A stretch of DNA of 64,000 nucleotides from Breviolum minutum Mf 1.05b.01 (taxonomy: Eukaryota > Sar > Dinophyceae > Suessiales > Symbiodiniaceae): assembly GCA_000507305.1 (NCBI GenBank), contig DF239411.1:177615-241614 (forward strand), in the 5' to 3' direction. Shown here piece after piece: positions 1 through 9,442 of the stretch. How positions within the stretch are numbered: the first letter of the stretch is position 1; every line of letters begins with the position of its first letter. The translations under genes and the position numbers were made by a program. A model generated the notes under the pieces. It had not been told where the DNA came from. It saw only the letters and a list, made by a program, of their open reading frames with translations, and searched no databases.

Positions 1-1971
1 ATTACGGGATGGCACCAATGGTAATGATGATGACCCTTGAGATGTCTTACATTTGGTGTCACCAGGTGTCACCAAAAATCACAGGACTCCCTCCGAAACT
101 AAGGATTGGTTTCGCACCGTCAAGCTGTCCCCACTTTGCATCCCGAGAGGTGGCACCAGGTGACTTAGCACCTCAGCTGAATGGGACATCCGAACCTTGG
201 AGATTGTTGAGTTGGAACCCCTTCAATGAACGATATGAACGCAGATTTCAACAAATTCTCAGAGCTTACAATAATGCGCCTACTAAGTCATGAAGTAATT
301 CCATCCATGTCCAAGTGGAACTTGTCTAAGACTAAAATCACTAAAACAAGTGCCAACTTCGGTTCCAAACTTGGCTTTGTGAAAGTGAGATGTGAACTGA
401 GGATTGGACAGGGCAGAATCGCCACACTGCGACCTTCCAAGATCTTTCTTCAGCTTGGACTTGGAGATTCACCATCGGATGGCTTGGACTGTTAGTCACA
501 CTGTGACACAGTAAGTGATCGGGAGGAAAACCGCGTGGCGTAAGATTCCACGCTACTACCAAGTTTTTTGTTTGAAGTTCTGGCGGGCTTTTGTGCTCAG
601 ATTGTGGTGGAAAATTCTCTCTGAGTCATGTTTAGCGCCAGCAACTCAGCAACCCCACCTGTTTGCATGCTCAAATCTTAGTCTTAGAGAGGATGAGGGT
701 GATCTAGTCGAACCCCATCCAAAAGATGTCTGGGTTGCATGACTGCGTTGGCTTCACTTGGTCAGCGCATGTTGTGTGACAAGTATATACTGATTAGGGG
801 GACACCGCTGTATTGGGACTGGTGGAGGTCCATCAGCCACTGCAAAAAATGTAAAGACAGGAATGACAAGCATTGTTGCCTCAGGTTGGAGAGTTGAGCC
901 GTGGAATCAATGGTGTCAGATTTCAATTTGATACTGATGTCCATTTTCAAGTCCACATCGCATCATGACTGCTGACTGCTACCGTTGAGACATGGGCCAC
1001 TCTCTTTGGTTGAAATGCAAAACATCACCGCCGAAGGCGGCTAATTAAATGAGAGCGAGAGAAAGAGATGAAACATCTTGAAACTGCTTGAAACGGCACT
1101 TGTTTGAAGTGTGTCTTGTGACTGCAACTTGGGGGTGATTATAGAAATTGGAAGCTATCAGGTCTAGTCCGTTGTCCCGTTGTACTTGTTTCCCTTGTAC
1201 TGCTTGAAAGCTCCGAACACAGCCTGCACTGCCCCTACCACCATGATGCCTTGGCTATACGCACCCACATCTTACTTTGTTTGGCCATTCCATGTAGCGA
1301 GGGTTGAAGTTTCAGACATGGTTTGTTTCGCATTTATTAGTTGCACCGTCCTCTTAAAGGGAATCGTCCAATAGAGTTGTGCCAAGGTCTAGAAAGCCGT
1401 TGTAAGTTTAAGTTTTGGTCCGGTGAATGATTTATATATTTCATGCATGCTTCATGTTGAGTTCTCACCAATAAACTCCATAGAGGCAAGAAGTGTTGTT
1501 TTGTTGTTGGGGAGGGAACAGGTGACGAAGTTTGTCATTGACTTTTTACCCTCAGCGTAAATGAGAAGAACACTTTTCAGAACACAACCCCCTACATTGT
1601 AGTTTGTGCCGGCATCTGAGTAAAGTTCAAGCAGATTGCACAGAATTCACGCCGCTCAAGGATTCTCGTGCAGCTTCCCACATCTTTTTATCCGATGAAG
1701 TTCTGCTGAAGTATAAGTGGAAGCGCAACACAAAGGCAAACTTTACAACCCTCTAGTTATTTGACTACTGACTGGTGATCCATCTAGAATGGAGAATATA
1801 TAAGGGAGACGCAATGAGTCCTTGCGTGCCCGGTGCTGAAGCAACTGGGGCTTGCACGAAATGTGCAGCATTCAAGGATGCCAAAAGACAAAAAGTGCGG
1901 GAAGCGGCCTACTTTTAAACTCCTCATCCACCTGCTTCTGTTCTTTGCTCAGTGGCCTGGATCGAGTGGCG
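1..1971. other. no supportable gene
   Basis: Mixed-composition sequence with short open frames in all readings. None has both a convincing acceptor and donor, and nothing was recognised. It is most likely intronic or intergenic. Confidence 0.4.
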
Positions 1972-1979
1972 ATGTTGCA

Positions 1980-2013
<34 letters not shown>

Positions 2014-2159
2014 TCGGCCGTGGTGGTGGGGGTGGTGGTGGTGTTGGTCTCTTTTGTTTCGCTTCCTGTCACTGCATGGGATGTACAGAAACCACCTTGC
2101 ACGGCAGGCAGAAACACTTCGCTACCCATTAGTTCAGACCTAGCCCTTCCGCCACCAAG
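1972..2159 (+). CDS. candidate first exon, signal-peptide or membrane-anchor type
   Basis: An ATG at 1972 opens a frame with a short polar start, then a Leu run encoded by the CTG repeat, then a Val/Leu/Ser hydrophobic stretch (VSAVVVGVVVVLVSFVSL), then a polar segment (WDVQKPPCTAG). The frame meets a donor, AAG|GTAGCA, at 2159/2160. This order of hydrophobic core followed by a polar part is what a signal peptide or signal anchor looks like, so the product would enter the secretory pathway. No downstream exon could be matched and the function is unknown. The frame also crosses a microsatellite, so the Leu run may be accidental. Reverse-strand frames here are poly-Ser shadows of the repeat. 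Confidence 0.33.
1981..2010 (+). repeat. (CTG)10 microsatellite
   Basis: Ten perfect CTG units. In the + frame from 1972 they encode Leu inside a hydrophobic segment. Confidence 0.95.
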
Positions 2160-3339
2160 GTAGCAGCTCCGCAAGGCTTGGCTGGTGGCAGTTTGATGAC
2201 AAGCACAAGCAAGAAAGATAGAGAGAGGGAGGTTGACCCCATCACAGCAAAGCCCATACCCCGTTTGATTGGTTCCAACCTGGTCAACAAATGCCACAGG
2301 TGAGGGGGCCGGCAAGGTCCTGGCTGAGGCCGAGGCTGATGTGATTGATGTGTCGTGTAGTGCTGGGTGAGTGCCGAAGGGGAAAAACTCATTTTATGAT
2401 TTCCATATGATTTCCAAAGGGGGCGTCCTACATTGTTTGCCTGAAAAGTCCCGAATCCATGCAATTTTTATTCTTAATAAGTTTGACCATCATAACGTGG
2501 GGAGAGGAAGACACATGGCATATCGATTGAGTGACAGGCTTAAGTTGGTTCAGCATGTCCTAGCATGGTCCCTGTTGATCATTTTTTGATCGGAAGTCCT
2601 GGCCAAGGCCTCCACTGCAAGCCAAGGGCAGATGTCGACAAATCAAAGGACTGGTCACGCTTCAGGCGCCTTTAATTGGGTGCATCCCATTCTCTTTTCA
2701 TAGGTAAAATATAATGGTAAAATATGTAAAATTGTTTATGTTTACTGTATGTGTTGCATTTTTGGGGTTTTGAACTACGTGCAGATGTTTGTGTTTAACT
2801 TCATTCAGTTGTTTTCTGCATCTCATGGGTTAAAGCCACGGGAGCTGCAGGAAACCACGTTGTTTCAAAATTCACTATGTACACAAAGGCAAGAATATCA
2901 AGAATAGATTGTCAAATCTGTTGAAGTTTGCTGCCGTCCTGCATTTTCCTATGGAACTTATATCCAACTTTTGCAGAAACATGACATCTCACCTGTGGAT
3001 CAGCTCCATGTGTTTTCACTCCTGTTTTAGCATCTACTCACAGCACACAGGTGAGGTCACACCAAATGCCATGGGCCGGAGGTCAGAATTCTTGGGCTTG
3101 GGGGTTGGTCGCCTTGAAATCTTGTTAATGATTGAAGTTCATTTGTTCATTTTCCACTGGTGGAGATTCGTCAAAGCAGGGAAAGGCAAATAAGTAAAAC
3201 GACGGTTTTCTTCGTCCGTTTGGAAACACCTGCATCATGGAAGGATTCCAGCTCTTCGGCTTTGCCGTGAGGACAGAACATGGGAGAAGCTGTAGGGATC
3301 AGAAAATGAAATGTCAACTTACTGTAAATCCAACTGGAT
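2160..3339. other. no supportable gene
   Basis: Intronic or intergenic sequence. A few short frames lack splice support and no repeat structure was seen. Confidence 0.35.
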
Positions 3340-3354
3340 GACTTCAATTTTCAG
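3340..3354 (+). promoter_or_regulatory. acceptor just upstream of a start codon (possible trans-splice site)
   Basis: A pyrimidine-rich ACTTCAATTTTCAG ends at 3354, five bases before an ATG in good context (GCCATGG). In dinoflagellates, mRNAs receive a spliced leader at such an AG. No leader sequence is visible here, so use as a cis acceptor is equally possible. Confidence 0.35.
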
Positions 3355-3359
3355 TCGCC

Positions 3360-3770
3360 ATGGAGGTGCATAGGATCTTCATCTCTTGTGTCATGTCGGA
3401 TATCTTGGGAGGAGAACTTCGGCATTCTCTTCGAACGGACATGGCACGTGGATTTGCAGGTGTCCACCGTTCTTCGTGAATTGCCAAGTCCTCGGGAGCG
3501 AGGATGCCATGATTCGTCAGTAGAAGGAACTTATAGGAAACTTGGGAAGGAAAAAACAAATCAAGATCATAGATCCAAGTAGAAACCATGAGTATGACTA
3601 TGGCTGAAGAACCTGAGTTGACTCTAGGCCCGGTTGCAACAACAAACCGAAGTTTCCGCCCAGACGTTGCAAAGAATGTGCTTGAATTCATCAAATATGA
3701 TAATTGTTTTTCATGCAAGTGCTTCCCGGCCGAGGCGAAATGTGCAAGGGGTGCGACTGGTGCGCTGTGA
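3360..3770 (+). CDS. unknown two-exon protein of about 80 aa
   Basis: Exon 1 (3360-3459) starts at an ATG in the context GCCATGG, directly after a TTTTCAG acceptor. It reads MEVHRIFISC... to ...RTDMARGFA and stops at GCAG|GTGTCC in phase 1. Exon 2 (3628-3770) follows a CTCTAG acceptor in the matching phase and reads PVATTNRSFRPDVAKNVLEF..., with a Cys cluster DNCFSCKCF, ending at TGA 3768. The joined frame is open and contains four close Cys residues that could bind metal or form disulfides. No family was recognised. An alternative is an intronless start at the ATG at 3588. The long reverse-strand frame over this stretch is treated as a shadow because the + strand has matched splice borders. 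Confidence 0.5.
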
Positions 3771-4518
3771 TCTGACGGACGCGAGTCGCAGCGATAATCC
3801 CTTGATTGAGCTGCATGGAAGAGAATCATTTGCCTATAATTTGCGAAATTGACTGGTATTGGTTTGATCAAGCTCTACCGAGCTGTACTTTACTATACTG
3901 CACTCTAACTCTAACTGATCCGTAAACCTCATGGACCTCACCTACAAAAAGACATAAAAAGACAAAATGCCATCACAATACTGCCATCTCAGGATATTTT
4001 GGGATTAATCCAACAGATTCTTCTCACTTCGAAAGGTTTCATTTTCTTCACTGCCCACCACCTGCCTGCGTCCTTTCTTGGACTTGAAGGGTCCCAACTT
4101 CATTCATCAACGGTACTGATACGAGTATGCAATATGCTTGCTGAGTTCCTTCTGTATGATATTACACAAGTTGGTGAATGGCAAATACAAGATTTTTGTA
4201 TGAGACCCGTGTTTCAGCTTTGGAACAAAGTGGTAGGACAATTGGCTATCCCAACTGGGCCATAGTGGCAACAGCTCAAAGTGGAATGCCATCCGGCTCT
4301 TGGACTTGAGGCGGGGCCATCACATGCCATCGGAGTTTGCGGGGTTACAAGATGGTTGGCATGGTTCTTCATCTTTCCTGTTCAGATATAATGCCTTGAC
4401 TTCCTCCTGCTGTCCTGCCATTGCTACTGTGAAAACACTCAGTGGAGGGGAATGGGTTGAAGATTTAGTGAGATTTGTAAGCAAACTTGGAATCTAAGTA
4501 TATAGATGTTGCTGTGGC
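3771..4518. other. no firm gene
   Basis: A + frame around 4300-4497 is open but has no clear borders. It may be further coding sequence of the + array, but cannot be supported. Confidence 0.3.
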
Positions 4519-4680
4519 ATGCCGTTGATGTTGGGTGCCTCCCTACGTTTCCTTTGTGGAGAGGAGGCCTTTGCTGATAGGATGCTCACTCACTGGCGTC
4601 CAGACCTTTCCGCTGAGGTCATTTCAGGAGGTCTTCAGGCAGACGGTAGGGATTGCGGCGGGCAACAAGGGTCACCTTGA
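4519..4680 (+). CDS. small open frame or exon, unknown
   Basis: An ATG at 4519 opens 53 codons to TGA 4678. The central part (GEEAFADRMLTHWRPDLSAE) is rich in charged and aromatic residues and looks like real protein. The Gly/Asp-rich end runs over a weak donor (CAAGG|GTCACC), so this may be an exon and not a whole gene. The reverse strand breaks quickly. It could belong with the coding piece ending at 4991 on the same strand. Function unknown. Confidence 0.38.
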   Translation: MPLMLGASLRFLCGEEAFADRMLTHWRPDLSAEVISGGLQADGRDCGGQQGSP

Positions 4681-4866
4681 TTTGAACCAGTGAAGAATGT
4701 GGGATTCTGGGTGGTGAATGGTATCAAACAGTCTTTTGATAAATTTCGATCAACTTTCATTTTGTCATCTTTACCTGACGGAAGAAAGCTATCAAAATTA
4801 TTCAAATTACTATCCTTAAACGTGGCACCTTGCAAGGCTTTGCTACTGGATGGGAATCGCTTACAG

Positions 4867-4991
4867 TCCCAGGGTTTCGAGGCGTGCTGTTGGCAGCTGG
4901 ACACCTTGGGGGAGTTAGTATGCCACGTTGGAGGAGGTATGCCAAGGTTCGGTTGATGCAAGAAATCCATAAAGTGCGCTTAGGCCAATGA
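4867..4991 (+). CDS. candidate terminal exon, basic C-terminus
   Basis: After an acceptor CTTACAG at 4866, a frame runs to TGA at 4989. It reads GFRGVLLAAGHLGGVS and then a basic helix-like segment (MPRWRRYAKVRLMQEIHK). The same frame is open back to 4779, so the exon may be longer. The Gly/Ala/Leu stretch followed by a basic tail is protein-like, while the longer frame in another phase is not. This could be the 3' end of the gene that includes the piece at 4519-4680. Family unknown. Confidence 0.4.
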
Positions 4992-5629
4992 CAGTGACTA
5001 GACTGGTGTGGCCTGTTTAGTTGCACATCATTTCACATCTTCGATATCCAGTAGCTGTGGAGATCTGTTGAGCTTTGAGTTGAGATGCTTGTTCACAAGA
5101 GGCTGTATGTAACACCATGATGACCGGCAAGCCTTCATTAAGGCGCACTGGAACCGGGTGATGACTTGTGAGTGAAGTGTACAAGCTTTTGGCATCAGAT
5201 GCAAAGCAGCTTGAATGACAAACATGCCTTTTGTAGGATCATCACGAGCTTCCTGGAAGGTTCACTAGGCTCAGCAGCCCTTTTTCTTGAAGACATCAAC
5301 GCCCCAGCAATTGTCAGGCTAAAGGCATGACAAGCTTGGCAAACCAAGTAAACGTATCAACTTAAAATAAAGCTATGTAAAACGGGTACGACCCCGCAAT
5401 GGGCGTCAACGACCAGCTTGCCAACGCGAACCACAGCTACTGGTAGACTGGTAGACCTGAAAGCTTACACAACCTGTGTACTATTTTTGGTTTTTGTCAA
5501 CTGATCTCTGCGGCAGAACAGATCGATTGTCTTACAAAAAAGGTCGCCGCGGTGAGGCGGATTCAATGTTTAAGGCGCCATGGCCTTTCTGGCTTGCGCC
5601 TCGAGCCTTTACCACTCAAAGATGGCAAG

Positions 5630-5810
5630 GCAACTGAGACTTCTGCTGCAGCTGCGGGTGCTGGCAAAACGCATGAAGCTTACGGGTTTTATGGAAAAAA
5701 TGTGAGGAGAGGGGAGAGCATGTTGTCATTTAAATCATTGGGTGGATTTTTTGTAGTTTGTTGGGGGTGGGGTATGTCCCGAGATTGAAGAATGGATCAA
5801 TGATGCTCAG
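5630..5810 (+). CDS. two small phase-matched exons, unknown gene
   Basis: Exon 5630-5701 (72 nt, acceptor GGCAAG, donor AAT|GTGAGG) encodes an Ala-rich segment ending GKTHEAYGFYGKN. Exon 5784-5810 (27 nt, acceptor CCCGAG, donor CAG|GTAGCT) encodes IEEWINDAQ. Both are phase 0 at both ends and the intron is 82 nt. A possible next exon reads HFRSTKIFGQERPS near 5830-5879 with a GC donor. The string GAGKTHEAY resembles a P-loop fragment, but with no preceding beta strand or Walker B I do not call an ATPase. This is probably part of the intron-rich + strand locus that ends at 9442. Confidence 0.43.
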
Positions 5811-6312
5811 GTAGCTACAGCCAGATCAGCATTTTCGATCGACCAAGATTTTTGGACAAGAAAGGCCCAGTATCTCAGGCATGAAAATGGAATGGACGGA
5901 CTCATAGACTGCACAGAGGTTTATCATGAATTCATAGATCTTAATTCTTAATATGCATCAATAGTTGAAATATTCATTCTAGATTGTCCGGGTGGTAACA
6001 AGCGGGGTATTTGCAATTCTTGCTCCCTCCTTCATGGGATGCCTTTTCTACATGAACCTCGTAGTGCTTCCAGATCTCAGTATCCAACATGTGTTGCTGC
6101 CTCACAGCGGCCAGTATTAGAGTTCCGGATCTCCGTCTCTAGAGAGGTTGATAATTATTAGACTATATTGGAAGTGATATACTTTGGAGGGCCAGAAAGC
6201 ACTTAAAGACCAAAAGTTCTGTGTGCCCAAACCAAGAAGACTCCTATTGGAATGGGACTCGGATTTTGAAACATTCTGGGAACAATGAATTCACCATGAT
6301 TGCCACTGCAGC

Positions 6313-7009
6313 TTCGATGAGGTAAAGCATGATGACGCCAAAGTTGCGGAGAAGACAGAAGACGAGGATCTTTTTCCAGGCGACCTAGTTGTGACCGTTG
6401 TGACTGCTGATCACCACCATGTCACTATGTTCAGAAAGCTGCATCAATTTGACCCTGGAAGTGTCCTAGTGTTGGATTCTCGTTATAGGATTGGTAGTAT
6501 TATTGACCAAGAGAAAACATACTTTGCAGATCTTTGCAGTAGCCATGGGACACTGGTTGCCCCTCCAACAGTTCGTACAGATCAGGACTGCAAGGGGTGT
6601 AGCTAATCACCATGTCAGCTGTGCAACAGTGCAGGTCGAGGAGACCGACGTTGCAACACAGGACGGGTCAGATAAGTCAGTACAGGCATCTTGGAAAAGC
6701 ACCTTCAGCACTTGTGTGAGGACATTGGTCCTTGGACGCCTCACACTGGCGTGGCGTGAACACCGAGGCCCTACCCATGGCAACCCAGCTGAAATTTCTG
6801 GACCGTTTAAACACCCCCGAGTCGTTAGATGGGTGCTTGTTGGAAGGGGTGTGAATGTACCAATGATACCCAGTGATCAAGTAACTCGATGTGGAACTGA
6901 TCAGCTCCTAATGTGGATGCAAAAATCCAAACTTGCCCACAATATCCCATGCTTGATCATCTCCTGGTTAAAGCGGCTAAAGCTTTTCTTTGCCTTACTT
7001 CTGTGTTGA
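6313..7009 (+). pseudogene. intronless coding stretch with a frame change, unknown
   Basis: From 6313 a + frame reads FDEVKHDDAKVAEKTEDEDL, then DLVVTVVTADHHHVTMFRKL and VLVLDSRYRIGSIIDQEKTY, to TAG at 6604. From about 6590 the coding look continues in another + frame (VANHHVSCATVQVEETDVAT... and LTLAWREHRGPTHGNPAEIS...) to 7009. Switching frame with no splice border suggests a decayed gene or mobile-element ORF, or a sequencing indel near 6590. The His cluster and the hydrophobic strands look like an enzyme core, but no family is recognised. A GATGAG|GTAAAG donor and a TTTTCCAG acceptor inside it would allow a 63-nt intron instead. Confidence 0.35.
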
Positions 7010-7087
7010 AGAGGTGGAATCCTCCTTCACTTCTTTTCTTGCCTTCTTTTGGTGTCATTTGTTGTGCTGTTCTGCTGGGGGGGGAGG

Positions 7088-7268
7088 TTTTAAAGATAGG
7101 GGGCCAGTGCATTAAATAAAAAGGGGGGTACCTCGGCCCCCTAGAAAATATATACTCAGGGGATGGCTACCTGCTTTTCATTAAAACACTTTCAAACAAA
7201 GGGGTTGGCTACCTAGACTATTTGGGGGGTCTCAACCCATAAGGGGAGCACCAACCCCCTATTTTAAA
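7088..7268. repeat. G-tract rich element bounded by imperfect inverted repeats
   Basis: The left arm 7088-7110 (TTTTAAAGATAGGGGGCCAG...) pairs imperfectly with 7248-7268 (GCACCAACCCCCTATTTTAA). Between them are repeated GGGG-n-GGCTACCT modules and several runs of five or more G. It could be a small non-autonomous element or a local hairpin. Confidence 0.45.
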
Positions 7269-7871
7269 GGCGAGGCACCTCCAACTTTTTTGGATTTTGT
7301 TTGGTATATTGTGTTGCCTTTTGTATGCTGGTGGTATCTCTCATTGTCTCTTGTTTGCTGTTGTGTTGTTGTCATAGACGTGTCATGCGCAGAGAATACC
7401 GGAGAAAGCTCGAAGCGGGTGGGAGGCTAGTGGAATTGGTTCTTGAACCATGGTAGCGTATAGGCGCGTATAGGGTTGTGAAGTCATGAGTGGCCCAGGG
7501 CTTTGGTGGCCAAAATCAACGGGGCTTCTTGTTGATAGCGAAGAAAGACTCGACCTCCCAAAAGCCTAGACTCCAGCAGAATGCAGGCCACAGTTCTCAA
7601 AATTGAATGACGCAAGAACTCAAAGGGTTGAAGGCATCGATTTCGTTGAGGCTCAAAAATTTGCAATACGAAACGGGGTCTTAAAAGCAATGCGCATAGT
7701 ATGCAGCTGGTACGTCGCAAGAAGCGTAACTCGCATGATTGCTGCACAAATTTGTACCAGCTGACTTGAATGCTTTGTCGCCTTGCCTGTATGCACCACA
7801 ATCACCGTATTTTGACACGGCATTGATGCCCAACTGCTAGTTCGATGTTCCTCTTCCCAAGCCTTACTAAG

Positions 7872-8610
7872 GCAAAGTTTGAACGGGAACAAGCAGCTGC
7901 TGCTTCTAAGGCTCCTGAACACAAGGTGGGTCTTCAAACTTGACTCACTTGACTTTGAAACAGACTTTGACCATGCAAGGTAGTACATAGTGATGACTAC
8001 CAGTAATGCTGTAGTCGCGGCAAAGGAACTTCTAGCAGATCATAAGAAACCAATCCTGGTTATATTAATATAGGACTGGCTGACTGACTCTGAAAGTACA
8101 TAAGCCCAACCTGGAAGGGAAATGACGACTATCACTACCTTGCCCCAAAGAATCCTGCAGGTGAGTAGGAAGGGGCCATTTCGTGATTTGGCAGATGCTG
8201 ATCAAAGATTGGAGACTCGTCCGCTTTGGCATTGGGAACGGTTTCTGAAAATACGACAAGGGTTCCAGACTTCCACATTTTGAAGGTGCATTTGGATGAT
8301 TTTGATATTGTGGATTTGGATGGATTTGGGATTTTTTGATATTTTTGGGGAAACTGGGCCGCTAAGATTTGTTTTGGGAAGACAAGCTCATGTTTGCAGA
8401 ATCTGCAACAGTTCATACAGTGTTCACACCAGTCCAAGAAAGATGACTTAAAAAGTATGGATCCTGCAGTTGTGTCTTTTGTGCCTACGTCTACTGGGTT
8501 GAACCTTACTAATTACCTGTTTCCTTGGAGAGGAGATTCCAAAGAAACAACGACGTGTTCGTGGCCCCAAAAGTGCTGTGGTGCTCCAAGCTACTGCGCG
8601 GCAGCAACAG
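7872..8610 (+). CDS. exons of an intron-rich unknown gene
   Basis: Exon 7872-7925 (acceptor ACTAAG, donor AAG|GTGGGT, phase 0-0) encodes AKFEREQAAAASKAPEHK. A frame 8122-8283 opens with MTTITTLPQRIL and continues RDLADADQRLETRPLWHWER; it is read either whole or only to the consensus donor CAG|GTGAGT at 8160. Exon 8545-8610 (acceptor CCAAAG, donor CAG|GTGGGT) encodes KQRRVRGPKSAVVLQATARQ. A segment near 8004-8060 (NAVVAAKELLADHKKP) also looks coding. All are helical and basic and have good borders, but the full joining order and phases were not resolved. They are probably the middle of the locus whose last exons are at 9247-9442. The function is unknown. Confidence 0.42.
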
Positions 8611-9246
8611 GTGGGTTTCCTAATGCTGTTTGAGGCCTTGAACCCTTCGCGAAGTATGGTGGAATTTCACCGCAAGTATGCATTTGCAGTGGGTAATGAC
8701 TATTTTTGTTGGAGAGCAAACAGGACTTGGAAGTGTTGGGGAAACCAAACTCAGCAGGAACATTTTTTTGCGTAAAAATGTGTTGTGCTTAGCGCAAAAT
8801 AAGGTTTTACACAACGACTTTTGATGAGTCCCTTTGGGAAGCCTTGTTAAACCTTAGTAGCAGACTTAAAACCCCTCAGGGTCAATAGTAAAGGTTGCAG
8901 CTCTTTTCCACCTGAACACACGTGGCTTAAAATCTGGCCATGGAAATGTTTGGGGAGGGTCAATCCTATGAATCAATCCTATGAATATTTTTCCTCATCG
9001 TATGAGTATCCTAAAAACCCATCTCTTCCATCACTAGAATGTTTGCTGTGGAATGGCATGATCATCTTTGTATTGTGGCAATTATGTCGTATAGATATGT
9101 GTTTTTGTGATTTGCTTCACATCCCCAAACCTCATTTAGGATAGAATTCTACCCCTGCAAAAGTTCAATTTGAACACTTCTTTTATCAAACTCATGTCCT
9201 TGATTTAGTTTGATGTGTGTCTTTCAACTTTCAACTCCATTGGCAG

Positions 9247-9442
9247 TTGTTTGCGGGAAAAGCTGTGCATTGCAGTGCCAGTGTTCACAGTTCTTGCCAA
9301 AGAGTAAGGGTACAACTGTTCCTGAGGAGTCCATGCATAAAGTTTCAGCCAAGCTAAGCATCGCAAGGTCGTGCAGCAGCCCAAAGAGCCGAAGGAGAAC
9401 TTGTTGAAGCATTTCAGGTCGCTTGGCCAAGTGGAAAAATGA
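9247..9442 (+). CDS. last two exons of a + strand gene
   Basis: Exon 9247-9303 (acceptor TTGGCAG, donor AAAGA|GTAAGG) reads CLREKLCIAVPVFTVLAK and ends in phase 2. Exon 9349-9442 (acceptor AAGTTTCAG) supplies the third base (giving Asp) and reads QAKHRKVVQQPKEPKENLLK, then HFRSLGQVEK and TGA. Phase, borders and protein character all agree, so this is one of the better-supported pairs. The tail is basic and Pro/Lys/Gln-rich. The intron is only 45 nt. No family was recognised. The preceding exon should end in phase 2 and was not found with confidence. Confidence 0.6.

Noticed and set aside
3344..3871. 175-codon reverse-strand open frame, one of the longest in the window
   Set aside because: The + strand of the same stretch has matched splice borders, phase and a well-placed start. 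The reverse frame has none and disagrees with the local array.
5666..5701. Walker A-like GAGKTHEAY
   Set aside because: There is no preceding beta strand in the exon and no Walker B. The Ala/Gly-rich context makes a chance match likely.
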